Part shown: positions 1 to 11,134 of the stretch, in pieces
How positions within the stretch are numbered: position 1 is the first letter of the stretch
Layout of the letters: every line of letters starts with the position of its first letter
NCBI GenBank assembly: GCA_030549205.1
Contig: JAUKTV010000013.1
Coordinates: forward strand, 1,196,553 to 1,260,552
Source of the DNA: Apiosordaria backusii
Lineage: Eukaryota > Ascomycota > Sordariomycetes > Sordariales > Lasiosphaeriaceae
Reading direction: 5' to 3'
Length of the DNA stretch: 64,000 bases
Translations under genes and position numbers: made by a program
Notes under the pieces: generated by a model
Told to the model about the DNA's origin: nothing
Databases searched by the model: none
What the model saw: only the letters and a program-made list of their open reading frames with translations

Positions 1-1953
1 AGCGGTCAAATGGGATGATCAATTAAACAAGCAAAAGGCAAGATCCACACAGCCACACCCTGTGAGCGCCACGAGTTGAGAGCCGCTTGATCTTGGTTAA
101 AGAGAGCAGCATTCCCTCGCCGCTTGCATCACCGCGACATGCCATTGGGCCACTAAAACATCACCAAGTTGTTATTCGCCTCTTTTTATACAGGTGGTAT
201 TATGCGCGTCCCATCAAGGTTAAGTCAATTGTCGGCTTTGGACTTTCAGTGCAGCGGGCATTTTGGCAGCCGGTCGCTTCAACTCCGATTTGTATCTCGT
301 TTCCTTCAGCAATTTTATGTTTTGACATACCTTTACCCTGCGCTATCTCTCTGTCGATATGCCGGCACACTGCAACCACACCCGGCTCCCACCATAAACT
401 GCCACCATGATGACGTCGCGATTGGCCAAATCACAGCCAATGGTGGCAAGATCCGTCACCTACTCAAGACTTGCCTTTTCTCCTCAGGGGTAGAGGGGAT
501 GCACACCCCATTACCACGTAGTCTTCCAGCACCAGGATTACACTATCATTTGAGCAGTGGTCGACTTTATGTACACTGCACTACTTGAAGGCAGCAAGCT
601 GCGGCTACGGCCATGCCAAGAAGCTACCTCATCGCCGGTCTAGGTGGCGATAGGGCGCTTTTTTACTACCGAAGAGTTTTTCAGCGTCCGTTCCCAACCC
701 AGGAAAAACACCGGTTTAGTACCCGATGGCCAACATTTTTCTTTGACATCTGTCTGAGAAAGGAAGGGATCATATGGTGTGTCTGAGGGGTGTAATTTTC
801 TGTGATGCTAATCCCCACGTTTGTCGATCTCTGGAAGAAAGGTCGAGCTTGGAAAGAGCTTGGAAAAACGTTGTCCTCTTCACAGAACTTTACCATGCTC
901 ATGTTGGCAACGAAGTTTGGGAAATCTTGGTAGAGGCAACGAGGTTTGGGGTCTAGGAACATTGTCTTCATCCTACAGGAAGCCAATTGGTTGTTATAAG
1001 CTCTGTAGGTAGGTACGTTAGGCATGTTAACACCCTGCAGGTCACAGTTCGAGGCGGTGATGATTTTTGTTTGCATGCTGACCAACATCAAGGGATTCAC
1101 TGTGGCTTGGAAGTTTTAATCGGCTCATCGCCTGTGCCTAACAGGAGCGTGGCGGGTACCCCAATGTTCTCAAGGAGTTGAGTGCATCTTAGTTAGACTC
1201 GACGAGAAGTCCCAGGTCTCTGCTGCCTGTCGATCACAGATCCCCATCAAGTCATGATATTTGTTTTGGCATCGTCGACGCACTACACTACCAGCCTGGG
1301 AGCCGAAAACATGTGGATTTTCTCGTTTGGGCGGCCGAGGCCAACGATCAGGCCTATTTCTGCGCCATTTGGGCCCGCCGCCACGGTTCCGGGTTCTTTT
1401 CAGCTTCCCGTTACCCTGCAGATTGCTATTGAGGTTTCCCTGCCTTTACAATTCTGAACCTTGCATAAGATGGGGGCCATCGAAATCCAGGTCTTTGATC
1501 CACCCTTCAACTGCTGGGGTTGCTGAGCTCGGTGTGACGGCGGCGTCTATTGGATTTTAGCTCAATTGCGTAGATCAAGCGCGTTTGGTAAACTGGTGGT
1601 GAATGGCGCAGCAGAGCTTAACCGCGTCAACCAACCAATAGAGCAAGTAACTGCCCGTAGCTATGGCTTGCGCTGCGCCTGCGCCCGATTAAGGATTGAG
1701 GATAAACAGGTGCGAGGCTAAGTAAATAAAGTCCGAGGCAGCGTGAGAGTTTTGGGGGGCGAGGATTCAGGTCAGCTCAGGGGTTGGGCCGCTGATTGGG
1801 ACTACGGAGTAGTGCTGCCGAGATCCTCATGTATGAGTGAGGCATTGAACAGCTCTCCTGCGCTTATACAAGGTGTTGTCCTACCCTTCTCTGCCGCTCG
1901 TTTCTTTCTTTCTGCGTAACTTGGTTGTTTTAAAACAGAGGTAACCAGCCAAG
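1..1953. other. Intergenic, no supported gene
   Basis: Open frames here are at most about 140 codons, overlap on both strands, and show no domain, signal peptide or splice-consistent continuation. The last 100 bases are pyrimidine-rich with TTTCTTTCTTTCTGCG just before the WSC gene, which fits a fungal promoter/5'UTR. I see nothing else. Confidence 0.5.
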
Positions 1954-2766
1954 ATGAACGATGTAAGTCTTTGCCCTTTCAACTTCCCTTGCCGCCTGGC
2001 CAGAACTGACAGACACTAGTTTGAATCCAATCTCCCTATTCCCAACCGAGAAAAAAATCACGGGAGTGCGCTCCCGGAGGTCTATAGCTGCCATCACCAG
2101 AGCTCAATAGGTGCCGGTCAGCACCCATGGCGAGGAAAACCAGATCAAAAGCACTATCTCGAAGACGATGAAGGCACCGTTTTTCGCCACGACGGCAGCA
2201 GCTACCCACTACGCCCGAATTCCACAACCCAGACGAAAAGAAAGCTCTTCGGCCTTGACCTTCCCATTGCCATCCTCACCTTTTCCCTCGTCCTCCTCGC
2301 GGCCTCTTTGATTCTTGTAGCTGGCCTTCTGGGTTACAAAGTGGTCCAGCTAGAACGAACAGTCCCATCAATCATCAACACCGATACGAATACAAATAGC
2401 TCGAATCCAGATCAACAACAACCAATCCAACCCATCACCGCCAGCCTGACGGAGACCCTCCAGATTTCCATCCCTGGCTGGTCCTACTTTGGTTGCTACT
2501 ACGATAACTCCACGCGCGTCCTCACCGACTATGCCGTCTATGACAAGGAGAATCTGACAAATCAGATTTGTGCGGATAAATGCACGGATGGAATATACGA
2601 ATATTTTGGCACCACAAACGGGAGGCGGTGTTTTTGCGGGTCGGCAGCGGTGGAATTGAAGAGGGCGCCGGACTGGGGCTGCAATGCTCAATGTCCTGGT
2701 CAAAAAGATGTATTTGAGGCCTGTGGAGGATCGAGTTTTTATTTGAGTGTTTGGAAGAAAAATTAG
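1954..2766 (+). CDS. WSC-domain single-pass membrane protein
   Basis: Two exons are read: 1954-1962, coding only Met-Asn-Asp, and 2020-2766, separated by a 57-nt GTAAGT...CTAG intron. The product is 251 residues. The N-terminal ~80 residues are hydrophilic, a transmembrane helix spans about residues 84-108 (LPIAILTFSLVLLAASLILV), then a short Asn/Gln/Thr linker leads to a C-terminal WSC domain (about 155-248). This begins GWSYFGCYYDN and has the expected spaced cysteines (CADKC, RRCFCG, CNAQCPG, CGG) and ends FYLSVW. WSC domains bind carbohydrate and occur in cell-wall stress sensors. Here there is no signal peptide, so the WSC domain should lie outside the cell in type II orientation. This differs from yeast Wsc1-type sensors (signal peptide, N-terminal WSC, cytosolic tail). 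The role is inferred as cell-wall-associated. The in-frame splice into an uninterrupted ATG-derived frame supports the tiny first exon. Confidence 0.85.
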
Positions 2767-3881
2767 CGTTGGGGATGTAGTTTGTAATGGTAGAGCGAGG
2801 GTGTCCTTCACAAATGTCTGTCAATGCTCTGGACATCAGAACAAGATGTGGTCAAGTACCTAACCTCATTGTGGACAAAATAATAATGACCGCTACGGAT
2901 AGGTACTGTACATAATCCACCGCATTAGTAGAAACTACGTGCTCAACATAGACATTCTGATCATGTTCAAATGCCTACCTATCAGACAAGCTGGTGAAAG
3001 CCGCGTTCAAAGACACGAAATCTTCGCCCGTCACGACCATCATTTTTGGATGCTATAAGAATCAATCACACTCACAATCTCCAGAGGTTTTATTTGTTAT
3101 CAGGGGGCTGAAATAATCCTCATTTCGGTACTGGTTTCGACACGGCATCAGGTCTTTGGCTCGATTGTGATGCACGTTTATAGGTGTAACGCGATCAGGT
3201 GGACGCATGGACTATTTCTACCCGCAATCAAAAATGCTAGCCATCGGCGGTGATGATAACTTTGCTATGGCTGCCAATTTTGTATAATTGCCTGCCATCT
3301 CTTACTATCGTTATGCCTTTGACTACTTTCTCAGGCCGATGTCTTGTGGGCGGGGATGTCTAATTCAAGTAAACCAAGGGTACATTGCACCTTGATAGAC
3401 ATACGATAGCTACTCCGTTCAATAGACCCCACGATGAACACCGAGGCGCATATAATATTCGTTCAAGGCCCACTTGAATGCCATCCAGGGTTTGAGAAAA
3501 TAGTCAAGCCTGTCTTTACATCTCCGACAGGCATTGGGCGGGCCGTTTTAAGCCATCTTTAAGGTCAACGGACTCTTTGTTATAATAGGGATAGGTATCA
3601 TCCATCATAGGTAAGGTATTATGTACCCTGCTGCGTCTTCATAGTAGGGGATACACGCTGCTTAGGTATCGTTACAAAGTCTCGCCCAATGCTTAAGATC
3701 CCCCTGGCCAGAAAAAAAGGACCTGACTCTTGAGCGTTAAAGAGGTAATATCAGGGTATATTTCTGAACTTGTGTGAATACCTTTCGGCGTTCTGTACAA
3801 GCACGTTTTTATATCAAGGTATCGAGTCCTCTTCCACATGCCATTGCATACATTACATCTACATCTTGTGTGGCGTTGGCT
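2767..3881. other. Convergent intergenic, no gene seen
   Basis: Lies between the 3' ends of the WSC gene and the MOSC gene. It is moderately AT-rich, with stop codons in all frames. It presumably holds both 3'UTRs; I see no RNA gene or repeat. Confidence 0.5.
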
Positions 3882-4954
3882 TTACAGGCCAGGCCAGTCC
3901 CAGACAGTTCGCTCCGTGTTTCTTTTGGTGACCTCGACCTTATCTCCAAGCCTCAGCTCAAATTCCTCGCCCTGGCCTGCAGGAAATGCATACCGGCCAA
4001 AAACGGGTGACCACTTAGACCCAGCATCCACCCTTCTGTCCTTCATCAGCTTTTTCAAGACACTCCCCAGCTCGCCGACCGCGGGCTTGCCAGTTTCATA
4101 ATCAACATTCAGACTGACGCAACGCACGCAATTTCCCGTCAACAGCAGCTTATGCTTCTTGTCGATAGTTAATTCAGCCCACAAGTCCTCCGCCCAGGCT
4201 TCCTCGCCTTGCCCATCAACCACAATGTTGGGACGGAACTTGTACATGGGCATTGGTTCATTTGGAGGGAGCCGGGCGCTAACATCGTGTAGTGAGGATT
4301 CGGAGGTCACGAGTAAAGGTGCGACATCGGTGAAGGTGATCCATGGCTTCTTTTCCTGATCCTCCTTTCCGGTGACATACGATGTGATTGATGACAGCCA
4401 CCCGCGTCCAGTTTCGACGGCAGGTTGCTGCTGCTGTTTGGGAGGGAGGGTATCACCTAGTACAGCTCTCCTACCGTCACCGATATAGACTAGTTTGACG
4501 GGGAATTTAAAGCGGGCAGAGAACCATTCGTCGTAGAGGGCTCCCATGGAGTAAGCTGACGATGGCGCGCTGCCATGGAGACTGACGGTTATTCTGGAGA
4601 GAGTGGAAAGATCGGGACAGAGCGGGATCAGCAGAGGCTCCTGGTTGTGATCATGATATTCCGGTTCAAGGTATCGGACTGAGAGGCTCTCATCTGACAT
4701 CTGTTGTTCGAAGAGGGCGCATTGAGGGTGGGAATCGACCTGCATCTTCTTCAGCTCCCCATTTGGTTCGGAAACCTGGAAAAGCATAAAAGTGCGGTCA
4801 TGGGCGATGCCTTGGGGGCCAACTCGAGCTGACTGGAGTTTGATGCCCCGAAGGGCTTTAATGGGATAGACGTAGAGCTAGGCGGCTCGCGTTAGAGGTA
4901 ATCTATCATCAATATGGATACGGGTATTCTCACAGTCGTTATTTTCATGGTCAT
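3882..4954 (-). CDS. MOSC-domain protein (mARC-like molybdenum cofactor enzyme)
   Basis: Two exons on the minus strand: 4954-4934 (MTMKITT) and 4877-3882, with a 56-nt GTGAGA...CTAG intron; 338 residues. The join gives MKITT-LYVYPIKALRG, the classic start of the MOSC N-terminal beta-barrel domain. The MOSC domain follows, with IGDGRRAVLGD, the YKFRPNIVVDG...AWAEDLW block, and NCVRCVSLNVDYETGKP. The conserved cysteine of that last block is the one that in mARC/sulfurase relatives ligates molybdenum. The end is LRLGDKVEVTKRN. Family members bind the sulfurated/oxo molybdenum cofactor and reduce N-hydroxylated compounds, or resemble the Moco sulfurase C-terminus; the substrate is unknown here. 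Divergently transcribed from the hydrolase at 5546 across about 590 bp. Strong on family, weak on substrate. Confidence 0.88.
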
Positions 4955-5545
4955 ATTGAAGGCTTCGATTCGCTGGTTGCATGTGTCGAAGGATATCTGT
5001 AGCCGTATCGATAAGCAATTTAAGCCAGAATAAACAAAAATGGCGGTAGATTATGTGATGTAAAAAGGCGGTCGGTGGATACACAACACCTGAAAAGATT
5101 GATACGTTATTGGCTGCCTGGGTTTGGCTACGTGTGTGGGAATTATAGGTATGGGCTCTTGTGGAGTAGATGCAGTGGAGGAATGCGGAAGCCGCTGAAT
5201 GACTAAGACGTAGCTTTCAAACCTCCTTGGCAAGTCATTCGTTCGCCGCCACAGGCAACCATAAATATGAGGACATGATTCAGGGGTTTAGGTACGCAAA
5301 CTTTTCTGTATTTCAGTGTAAGAGATCCGATATTCTGGTTGGTTTTGATTGCACCCTTGAGCCAGATATTGAAATCGTGACCTCTAGATACCCCGCTGGA
5401 ACGTCATGCAGATCTCCTAGGACGCCGTACACCCCTCACTTGCCTACATTTATATGAAGAATGAACACAAACAGCCCTTTTTGAATCTCAGTTGGAACCT
5501 GGCTTCGAATTCCTTCAATCACATCCATCTCATATAGTTCCGACA
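4955..5545. promoter_or_regulatory. Shared divergent promoter region, MOSC gene / alpha-beta hydrolase
   Basis: About 590 bp between two start codons pointing away from each other. No clear TATA box or factor site can be assigned by eye. The function is inferred from gene arrangement only. Confidence 0.45.
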
Positions 5546-6636
5546 ATGGAAGACATTTCTATCACCCTCACCACCAAACCTGGTGCATCCCTCAAAGCAT
5601 CGGTCTTCTCGCCCCCTTCACCAACAACCGACAACAGCCTCTCAGATGTCTTGGTAGTCTTCCTCAATGGGCTTGTTCTGTCACGCAGAGCCTGGTCACC
5701 GGCCATAACCTACCTCCTTTCCCGCTATTCTAACAACAATAACCAACAACCTCCAACAATCCTAACCTATGACCGTTATGGCCAAGGTGATTCTGATAAC
5801 GACCCCACCGATGACCCAAGCGCCCTTCCTTACGGTCATGACGCCTATCAAGTTGTGTCCGACCTTCACCAGCTCCTGACCCAATTCATAGCCTCGTCAT
5901 CCTGCCTCTCGAACCTGAACTCAACCCGTCTGGTGTTCATTTGCAGCTCCATTGGCTGCCCTTTGGCCCGCCTCTACGCCAACGCGCATGCACATCAGAT
6001 ACAGATATCAGCCTATCTTTTCCTGGATTCGATGATAGCCAACACTGATTTTGTCTCCATTTTCCCAGACCCCGACGACCCCCAATTCGACCCAGATTCC
6101 TTACCGGCTGACATTTCTCTTCAAGATTTGAGATATACCCGCTCGCAGTTTTACAAATTCTTTCATCCGACGGTCCCCAACGCTGAACACTTGGATCGAA
6201 GGAGGCTTGCCGAAATGTTGCCTTTCTCTGATGAGCCTTTGCTTCCTCTTGCAGCTGTGCCGGGGAGTGGGAGTAATGATAAAAAGTCGCCGCTCCTGAC
6301 AGTTGTTGGGCATGACTGGGACGAGTTTGCTGAACAGTGCGAGAAAGTGAGCGATATTGTCTTACTCTGAGAGCGCATCTCCACGCATGAGGACCGAGAC
6401 TAACACTGTGCCACAAAATTTATCAGGGCACGATGACCGTTCCCAAAAGGGCCATAAACGCCTTTATGAATCCAGCCTGGGCAAGTTACAACGACGGCCT
6501 GGCGCATCTGATCCAGCCCCCAGAAAACCAAACCCCGGTGAAGATTGCTACGGGATGTGGCCACTTTATCCAAAAGGATGACCCGGAATTCGTGGCCAGG
6601 GAAATCAAACATCTCCTTGACAACCTCCAAGGTTGA
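5546..6636 (+). CDS. Alpha/beta hydrolase-fold protein
   Basis: Exons 5546-6346 and 6427-6636 with an 80-nt GTGAGC...TCAG intron; 336 residues. The frame stays open upstream to a TTG at 5492, but ATG 5546 (MEDISITLTT) is the first usable start. Fold landmarks are: LVVFLNGLVLSRRAW (oxyanion-loop region), TYDRYGQGDSDN, a nucleophile-elbow segment VFICSSIGCPLARLYA with Ser135, and GCGHFIQKDDPEFVAREIKHLL with the catalytic His near the C-terminus. The elbow reads Cys-Ser-Ser-Ile-Gly, so the first Gly of the usual G-x-S-x-G is replaced. No signal peptide is seen, so it is likely intracellular. The substrate cannot be predicted. The splice is supported because the second exon restores the His block that a hydrolase requires. 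Confidence 0.85.
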
Positions 6637-6984
6637 AGTCTAAGAACACACCGACGAGGAGCCTGAAAATACGAGATAAGAGATATTACATTATAGGATT
6701 AGCAACCCGTAGGTGACTAGGACTATCAGCTAAACAATGTAGACAAATGATTGAAAGAAGAGCAATGCCAACCCGGCCACGTCCCGGCCAACTCCCAGCA
6801 ACAGAGGCAAACACCCCGTTGGACAGACCATGTTCTATCAAGAGCAAGTGATTCGAAAACATTCCAACCCAAAACCGAACAAACGTTAGAAGCATCCTCA
6901 TTACTGCCACTGCCCGCTCATCATGCCTTCATCATCGACCGTTGTGACATCCTGGCTCGTGTCGTCATCGTCATCGTCCGCCCC
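6637..6984. other. Convergent intergenic
   Basis: 3' flanks of the hydrolase and the polysaccharide deacetylase. Nothing recognisable beyond probable UTRs. Confidence 0.45.
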
Positions 6985-7758
6985 CTAGTAACGGTACCAG
7001 TTGCTCTCCGGATCACCGAGACACTCCCCAACCGTTACGGCCCTGTATCCGTTCTGCTGAATGACCTCCAGCATGGCAGGAGTGAGGATCTCGGCGGTAG
7101 TCTGATGGACATCGTGGCTCAGCACAAGGAATGACGACTGAGGACCGCCCGAATTCACCGCCCACGAGAACGTATCTATCGCTGCCTGGATGCTCCCTGG
7201 CGTGTTGTGGAGGTAGTCCTTGGTGTCCACGTCGAAATTGACTACATGATACCCCAAGCCCTCGATATCTGGAAGGCAATCACCCCCACAGTTGGCGTAG
7301 GGTGGTCTCATATAGGTTGGGACCTTGCCGATCACATTTCGGAGCGACGACTCGAGTTGCTGCATCTGATATCTTCGCTGGTCCGGGCTGGCGGACGTCA
7401 GGTCTTGGTGGGACCACGTGTGGGACGCAATCTGGTGGCCAGAGGCAGCCATGCGCCGCAGGATACCAGGCCAGGGAGTCGAGGGGTCATCAATCCCGTG
7501 GGACCAGTTGTCTCCGTTGATAAAGAACGTGGCCTTGGCACCGTACTGATCCAAAAGGTCCAGGACATGACCAGTATAGCTGAAGGGGCCGTCGTCAAAC
7601 GTGAGGGCCACGGTGCCGGGGACAGAGCAGTGCTCAATAATCACGCCGCTAGGTACCCGGGGCGCCAGTCTGTTGGTGCCCGCTGGTGCGGCTTGCCCGC
7701 CCCAGTGGAGCAGCCCTACGGAGAGGGAGAGGAATGTGGACAGCCGCATCATTGCCAT
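6985..7758 (-). CDS. Secreted polysaccharide (chitin) deacetylase, CE4 family
   Basis: Single exon of 257 residues from ATG at 7758; the frame extends upstream only to a TTG. MAMMRLSTFLSLSVGLLHWG...AAPA is a signal peptide. The NodB/CE4 domain follows: motif 1 TFDDGPF (53-59) with catalytic-base and metal-binding Asp55/Asp56; motif 2 SHTWSH (112-117) with metal ligands His113 and His117; motif 3 RPPYANC (151-157); motif 4 near FDVDTKDY; and motif 5 LVLSHDVH (211-218) with the catalytic His215. All catalytic residues are present, so it should be an active metal-dependent deacetylase that converts chitin or chito-oligomers to chitosan in the wall or medium. There is no chitin-binding domain and no GPI signal. 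Substrate choice between chitin and other N-acetylated glycans is inference. Confidence 0.93.
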   Translation of the reverse strand: MAMMRLSTFLSLSVGLLHWGGQAAPAGTNRLAPRVPSGVIIEHCSVPGTVALTFDDGPFSYTGHVLDLLDQYGAKATFFINGDNWSHGIDDPSTPWPGILRRMAASGHQIASHTWSHQDLTSASPDQRRYQMQQLESSLRNVIGKVPTYMRPPYANCGGDCLPDIEGLGYHVVNFDVDTKDYLHNTPGSIQAAIDTFSWAVNSGGPQSSFLVLSHDVHQTTAEILTPAMLEVIQQNGYRAVTVGECLGDPESNWYRY

Positions 7759-8792
7759 GGTGGCTAACGAGGAAGGAAGGGTGTTTGACGGCGTCAGTAA
7801 CGATGCTTGAGTAACGCTGACGGCGAGGAGCAAAATGGCAGATGCACGTGTGGGTATAAGAGTGAATGTATATGTGGTGAAGTGTCGAGTACGAGATTAA
7901 CGTTGGTAAAACAGGACGAGGGGACAACCAGACAGGGCGGACCATGGTGAGAAGGGAGCAAGACCGGCCAACTTTAAACTCTTCTTCGAACTCTAACGCT
8001 TATTACAGGCAAACCGCGATCGTCAGTGGAAGACACTGCAAGCGCTACGGAGGAAGCGGGTGCCGTGGCGGGCAGAACGCCGCCGGCTGCAGGATCATGC
8101 ATGTTGTCTTTGCCATTGTTGCTTCCGTCAAAAAGGGGGCAAGTCTCGCACACATGGGACCTTCCATCGGGGCTGGACCTCCAGTTGGGGAAATGTCTCA
8201 TAACACAATTTCCAACCGCGTGCGGTTTTAACAAAGAAGCCGCGCCTAGCCATTAACCTGGGCGAGTTGACCGGCCAGCTCAGCTGCATTCCAGAAGAGG
8301 CTCCTGCAAGAGCAAACAAGCGACTGGGCTCGACGGACGCAATTAACATGAGACATTCCGGAAAGGGTGGTGATGCTGTGGTGACTGAGACCAGATCTGA
8401 CCGAACCTTGTGTTCCAGTCTCCCTGTCCTGTGCCGTGACCGACGTGGCGCTTGCACAGCAGCCGCCAGGGACGTTTCCAAACGCTCATCCCGCACCCAT
8501 CACATCCAGCCACTCGACATCATGGAGAACAGAGTCGGAAGCATCCTGATCGTGCGCGGTATCGGGTGGGGAAGGGCATGATGCATTCAGAAAAGACGCA
8601 GGCAGTGATTGTCGGGACGGGGCGTTTTCTGGCGACATGCGTCCATACCTCGCAGCTTCTCGTGTTCCGAGGGCAAACACGATTGGTCCTAGATATCCCA
8701 CCGCACCCCGAAGCTGCAAGAGCCTCCTTTCCAAGTGCCGACCTGGAGGCTGGTCGGGTCCAACCCCACATTCGAGCGTCTCCCTTGGAGGC
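7759..8792. other. Intergenic, no supported gene
   Basis: About 1 kb upstream of the deacetylase and downstream of the DUF7719-like gene. Several overlapping open frames of 80-130 codons occur on both strands, but none has a domain, signal peptide or coherent splicing. I treat them as chance frames in GC-rich DNA. Confidence 0.5.
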
Positions 8793-9559
8793 TCATTTGA
8801 TGTCATAGCCATTGAGCCACAAGAATCCCCCAGCTCCAGCAAGGCTGAGAACAGCCCAGGGGAGTTCGAGTTCAATCACGGACCACACCCAGAGACACCC
8901 AAGAGACGGTGCCTGCTTCATGACGGCCAGATACCCAAACATATTCGTAATGTAAATCATGTAGCAGCCAGCGCACACACTGCAAGCAAAAAAGATAGAC
9001 TGCCTTACGGCTGACTGAAATCGCAGAGGTAGACCGGGAACGAGTGTTGGTTTCGATGTGTGTGGGTGGAGGGTATAGACAAGCAATCCGAATACTGAAT
9101 GGCGAACTGCGTCAGCACAAGATACCAACTGGCTAGAGAAAAACACAAGTGCGTTTGCCTACCTAGGACAGCCTGGAAGAACCTCTCCCAAACCTTAGGC
9201 CATACTATCCAATCAGCTGAGTACTGATGCTGAACCAGCACGTCGAGTGTAAAATGCAGCATGGACAGGCTCAAGGTCCAAAGCATCGTTTCGAGAACAC
9301 GTTCGGCTGTGGGAGACAAGCCCTCTTCCTTGTCTTCCTCTCCGTCCTCCTCCTCCTCGTCATCACCTTCGTCGCTGCTGTCGTCGTCATCGGTCTCGGA
9401 CTTTCGGGCGTTTTTCCTCAGCGCATCTTGTCGTTTCTGGGCTTCGGCAAAGAGGTTCCTTTCCTGGGCAATCTCCAGTAAAGTCTTCTCTGTCGGGCCT
9501 GATCTGTCAGGTTGCCGGAGCCTGATCTTGGTTGTTGGATCTTTTCGTTGTCTTGCCAT
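8793..9559 (-). CDS. Conserved fungal membrane protein (DUF7719-like)
   Basis: Exons 9559-9163 and 9094-8793 with a 68-nt GTAGGC...TCAG intron; 232 residues. The N-terminal ~85 residues are charged and include a strongly acidic run (about residues 55-80) coded by CTC/CTT-type triplets. The rest is a membrane domain of about four helices: LSMLHFTLDVLVQHQYSADW, then VFGLLVYTLHPHTSKPTLVPGLP, then the helix with YITNMFGYLAVMKQAP, then LGCLWVWSVIELELPWAVLSLAG. This pattern matches a conserved fungal family of unknown function that I recognise as DUF7719. The splice is fixed by joining AVL and FGLLVYTLHPH in frame through a split Val codon. No function is known. Confidence 0.82.
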
Positions 9560-10204
9560 TGTCGTCGGCGGTCTAGCAGTAAGAAAACAAGAGACTAAGA
9601 ATCCCGAGCGTGTCTCGTGGCGCTGGTATACGCAGTAGGTACCGTCGTTAAGTAATTAATTGCTGGGAGCTTGGCTCATAGCTCCACCGTTGCGCTGCGC
9701 GCCGTGGTGGGACCCACTGAGCGGATGGAGGGGAAGCTTCCCCATTTGTGCAGCTTGACTTTAACACAACCCTATCTCGACCAGTGCTAATGGAGACGAA
9801 AACACCGAGATACCTACATCGTTTACCCATCGACCAACTCTGGCCCGTTGCTTTTGCGGTGTCTTTCGGGTGCGAGGCGCAGTGGCGGCGTGATGTGAAC
9901 TTCACCTCGAGAGCATCTACTGACCTCAAGGAAGACCAGGGGACCTTGCCAATCGCAAGGTGGCATCCTCCCATTCTCTGCCAGTGTCGCCTGCGAGGAA
10001 ACACCGCTCATCAGCAGCCAGCAGTGAGTTTCTCGACGAATACGCCGCTCTCTAGGCTTCAATCGGTCCGTCTTTTGTCTCTTAGACCACTCCCTTGCAA
10101 CACACTTCGATCAACCCCCAACCTCCTTTGAGCCGCATCACCTTTCCGCTCCCGCCCGTGCGCCCAATTCTTGAGGACGTGGCCATTGATTTTGGCAGGC
10201 CAAG
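9560..10204. promoter_or_regulatory. Divergent promoter region, DUF7719-like gene / GPI12
   Basis: About 645 bp between two divergent starts. The 120 bases before 10205 are pyrimidine-rich (CTCCCTTGCAACAC, CCGCTCCCGCCCG), typical of a fungal 5'UTR. No specific factor site is assigned. Confidence 0.45.
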
Positions 10205-11134
10205 ATGGAACTGCTCATGGTCGTTGCAGTGTTGCTAGTGGTGATCCCATCACTTTACATATATACCGCCTCCGTGGTTTCGATGCGATTTCCGAAGCTG
10301 GAGAACAAGAGCATCTGTCTGTTGATTGCGCACCCAGATGATGAGGCTATGTTCTTCGCTCCCACGGTGCTCGCCCTTGCGCGACCTGAAACTGGCAATC
10401 ATGTCAAGATTCTCTGCCTGAGTAGCGGTGTGTACTTCCTTAAGAGTTCGTAGTCCTCGCGCAAGTGCTAATGGTCTTTCTTTTACACAGGCGATGCTGA
10501 TGGTCTGGGAGAGACTCGAAAGAAGGAGCTGGCCAAATCCGGGGTAGTCCTTGGCTTACGGTCTACCAATGATGTTTTTGTGGTCGAGAAGCCCGAGTTC
10601 CGCGATAGCATGACGACGACCTGGGATGCGGGCAAAATTTCGGACCTCTTGAGCTCTGCCTTTGCGCCTCACTTGAGCAGGTCAAAGGATGCCTCCTCAC
10701 CCCCCACGGCCTCTATAGATGTGCTCATCACCTTTGACGCTGGTGGAGTGTCAAGTCACCCCAACCATATCTCGCTGTATCACGGAGCCAAAGAGTTTGT
10801 CAGTGCACTGGTGGCCGGCAAACCGGGATGGGCATCACCCGTTGATCTTTATACATTGACGACGGTTCCAATAGTCCGCAAATACTCTGCCTTTCTCGAC
10901 ATCCTGCCTACCCTGCTGAGTTGGGCGTTTGGTGCCGACAAGAAGGACAAGAAGCACCCCGGCGGGTTAGTGTTTCTCAATGGCTTGGCTGGTCATGGGA
11001 GCTTCACAACAGCGTGGAAGGCCATGACCACAGCCCACAAGAGCCAGATGGTTTGGTTCCGCTACGGCTGGATTACTTTGAGCAGATACATGTACATTAA
11101 CGATCTCCGTCTGGAAAAAATCAAGAGAAAATGA
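10205..11134 (+). CDS. GPI12: N-acetylglucosaminyl-phosphatidylinositol de-N-acetylase (PIG-L/Gpi12)
   Basis: Exons 10205-10427 and 10491-11134 with a 63-nt GTGTGT...ACAG intron; 288 residues. An N-terminal membrane anchor (MELLMVVAVLLVVIPSLYIY) is followed by the zinc-binding LmbE/PIG-L motif AHPDDEAMFF (42-51), then GDADGLGETRKKEL (75-88), and SSHPNH (162-167) with the third metal ligand. All three signature blocks are intact. The enzyme removes the acetyl group from GlcNAc-PI on the cytosolic face of the ER, the second step of GPI-anchor synthesis, which is essential for many fungal wall proteins. The intron falls within Gly75 of the conserved G-D-A-D-G-L-G-E block, so its position is secure. 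Confidence 0.95.

Noticed and set aside
1040..1062. GTTCGAGGC resembling a tRNA T-loop
   Set aside because: The flanking bases do not pair as a T-stem and no A-box or acceptor stem is present at the right distance.
681..1100. 140-codon frame on the minus strand, and overlapping plus-strand frames
   Set aside because: No signal peptide, domain, splice-consistent extension or low-complexity bias. Opposite-strand frames of similar length overlap it.
7207..7767. 186-codon plus-strand frame
   Set aside because: Antisense to the polysaccharide deacetylase, whose catalytic motifs are intact; a shadow of GC-rich coding.
8128..8875. Overlapping frames of 100-130 codons on both strands downstream of the DUF7719-like gene
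   Set aside because: No recognisable content and no consistent intron structure; probably 3' flank and intergenic.
9227..9638. Ser/Leu/Val-rich plus-strand frames
   Set aside because: They are the complement of the acidic low-complexity stretch of the DUF7719-like protein.
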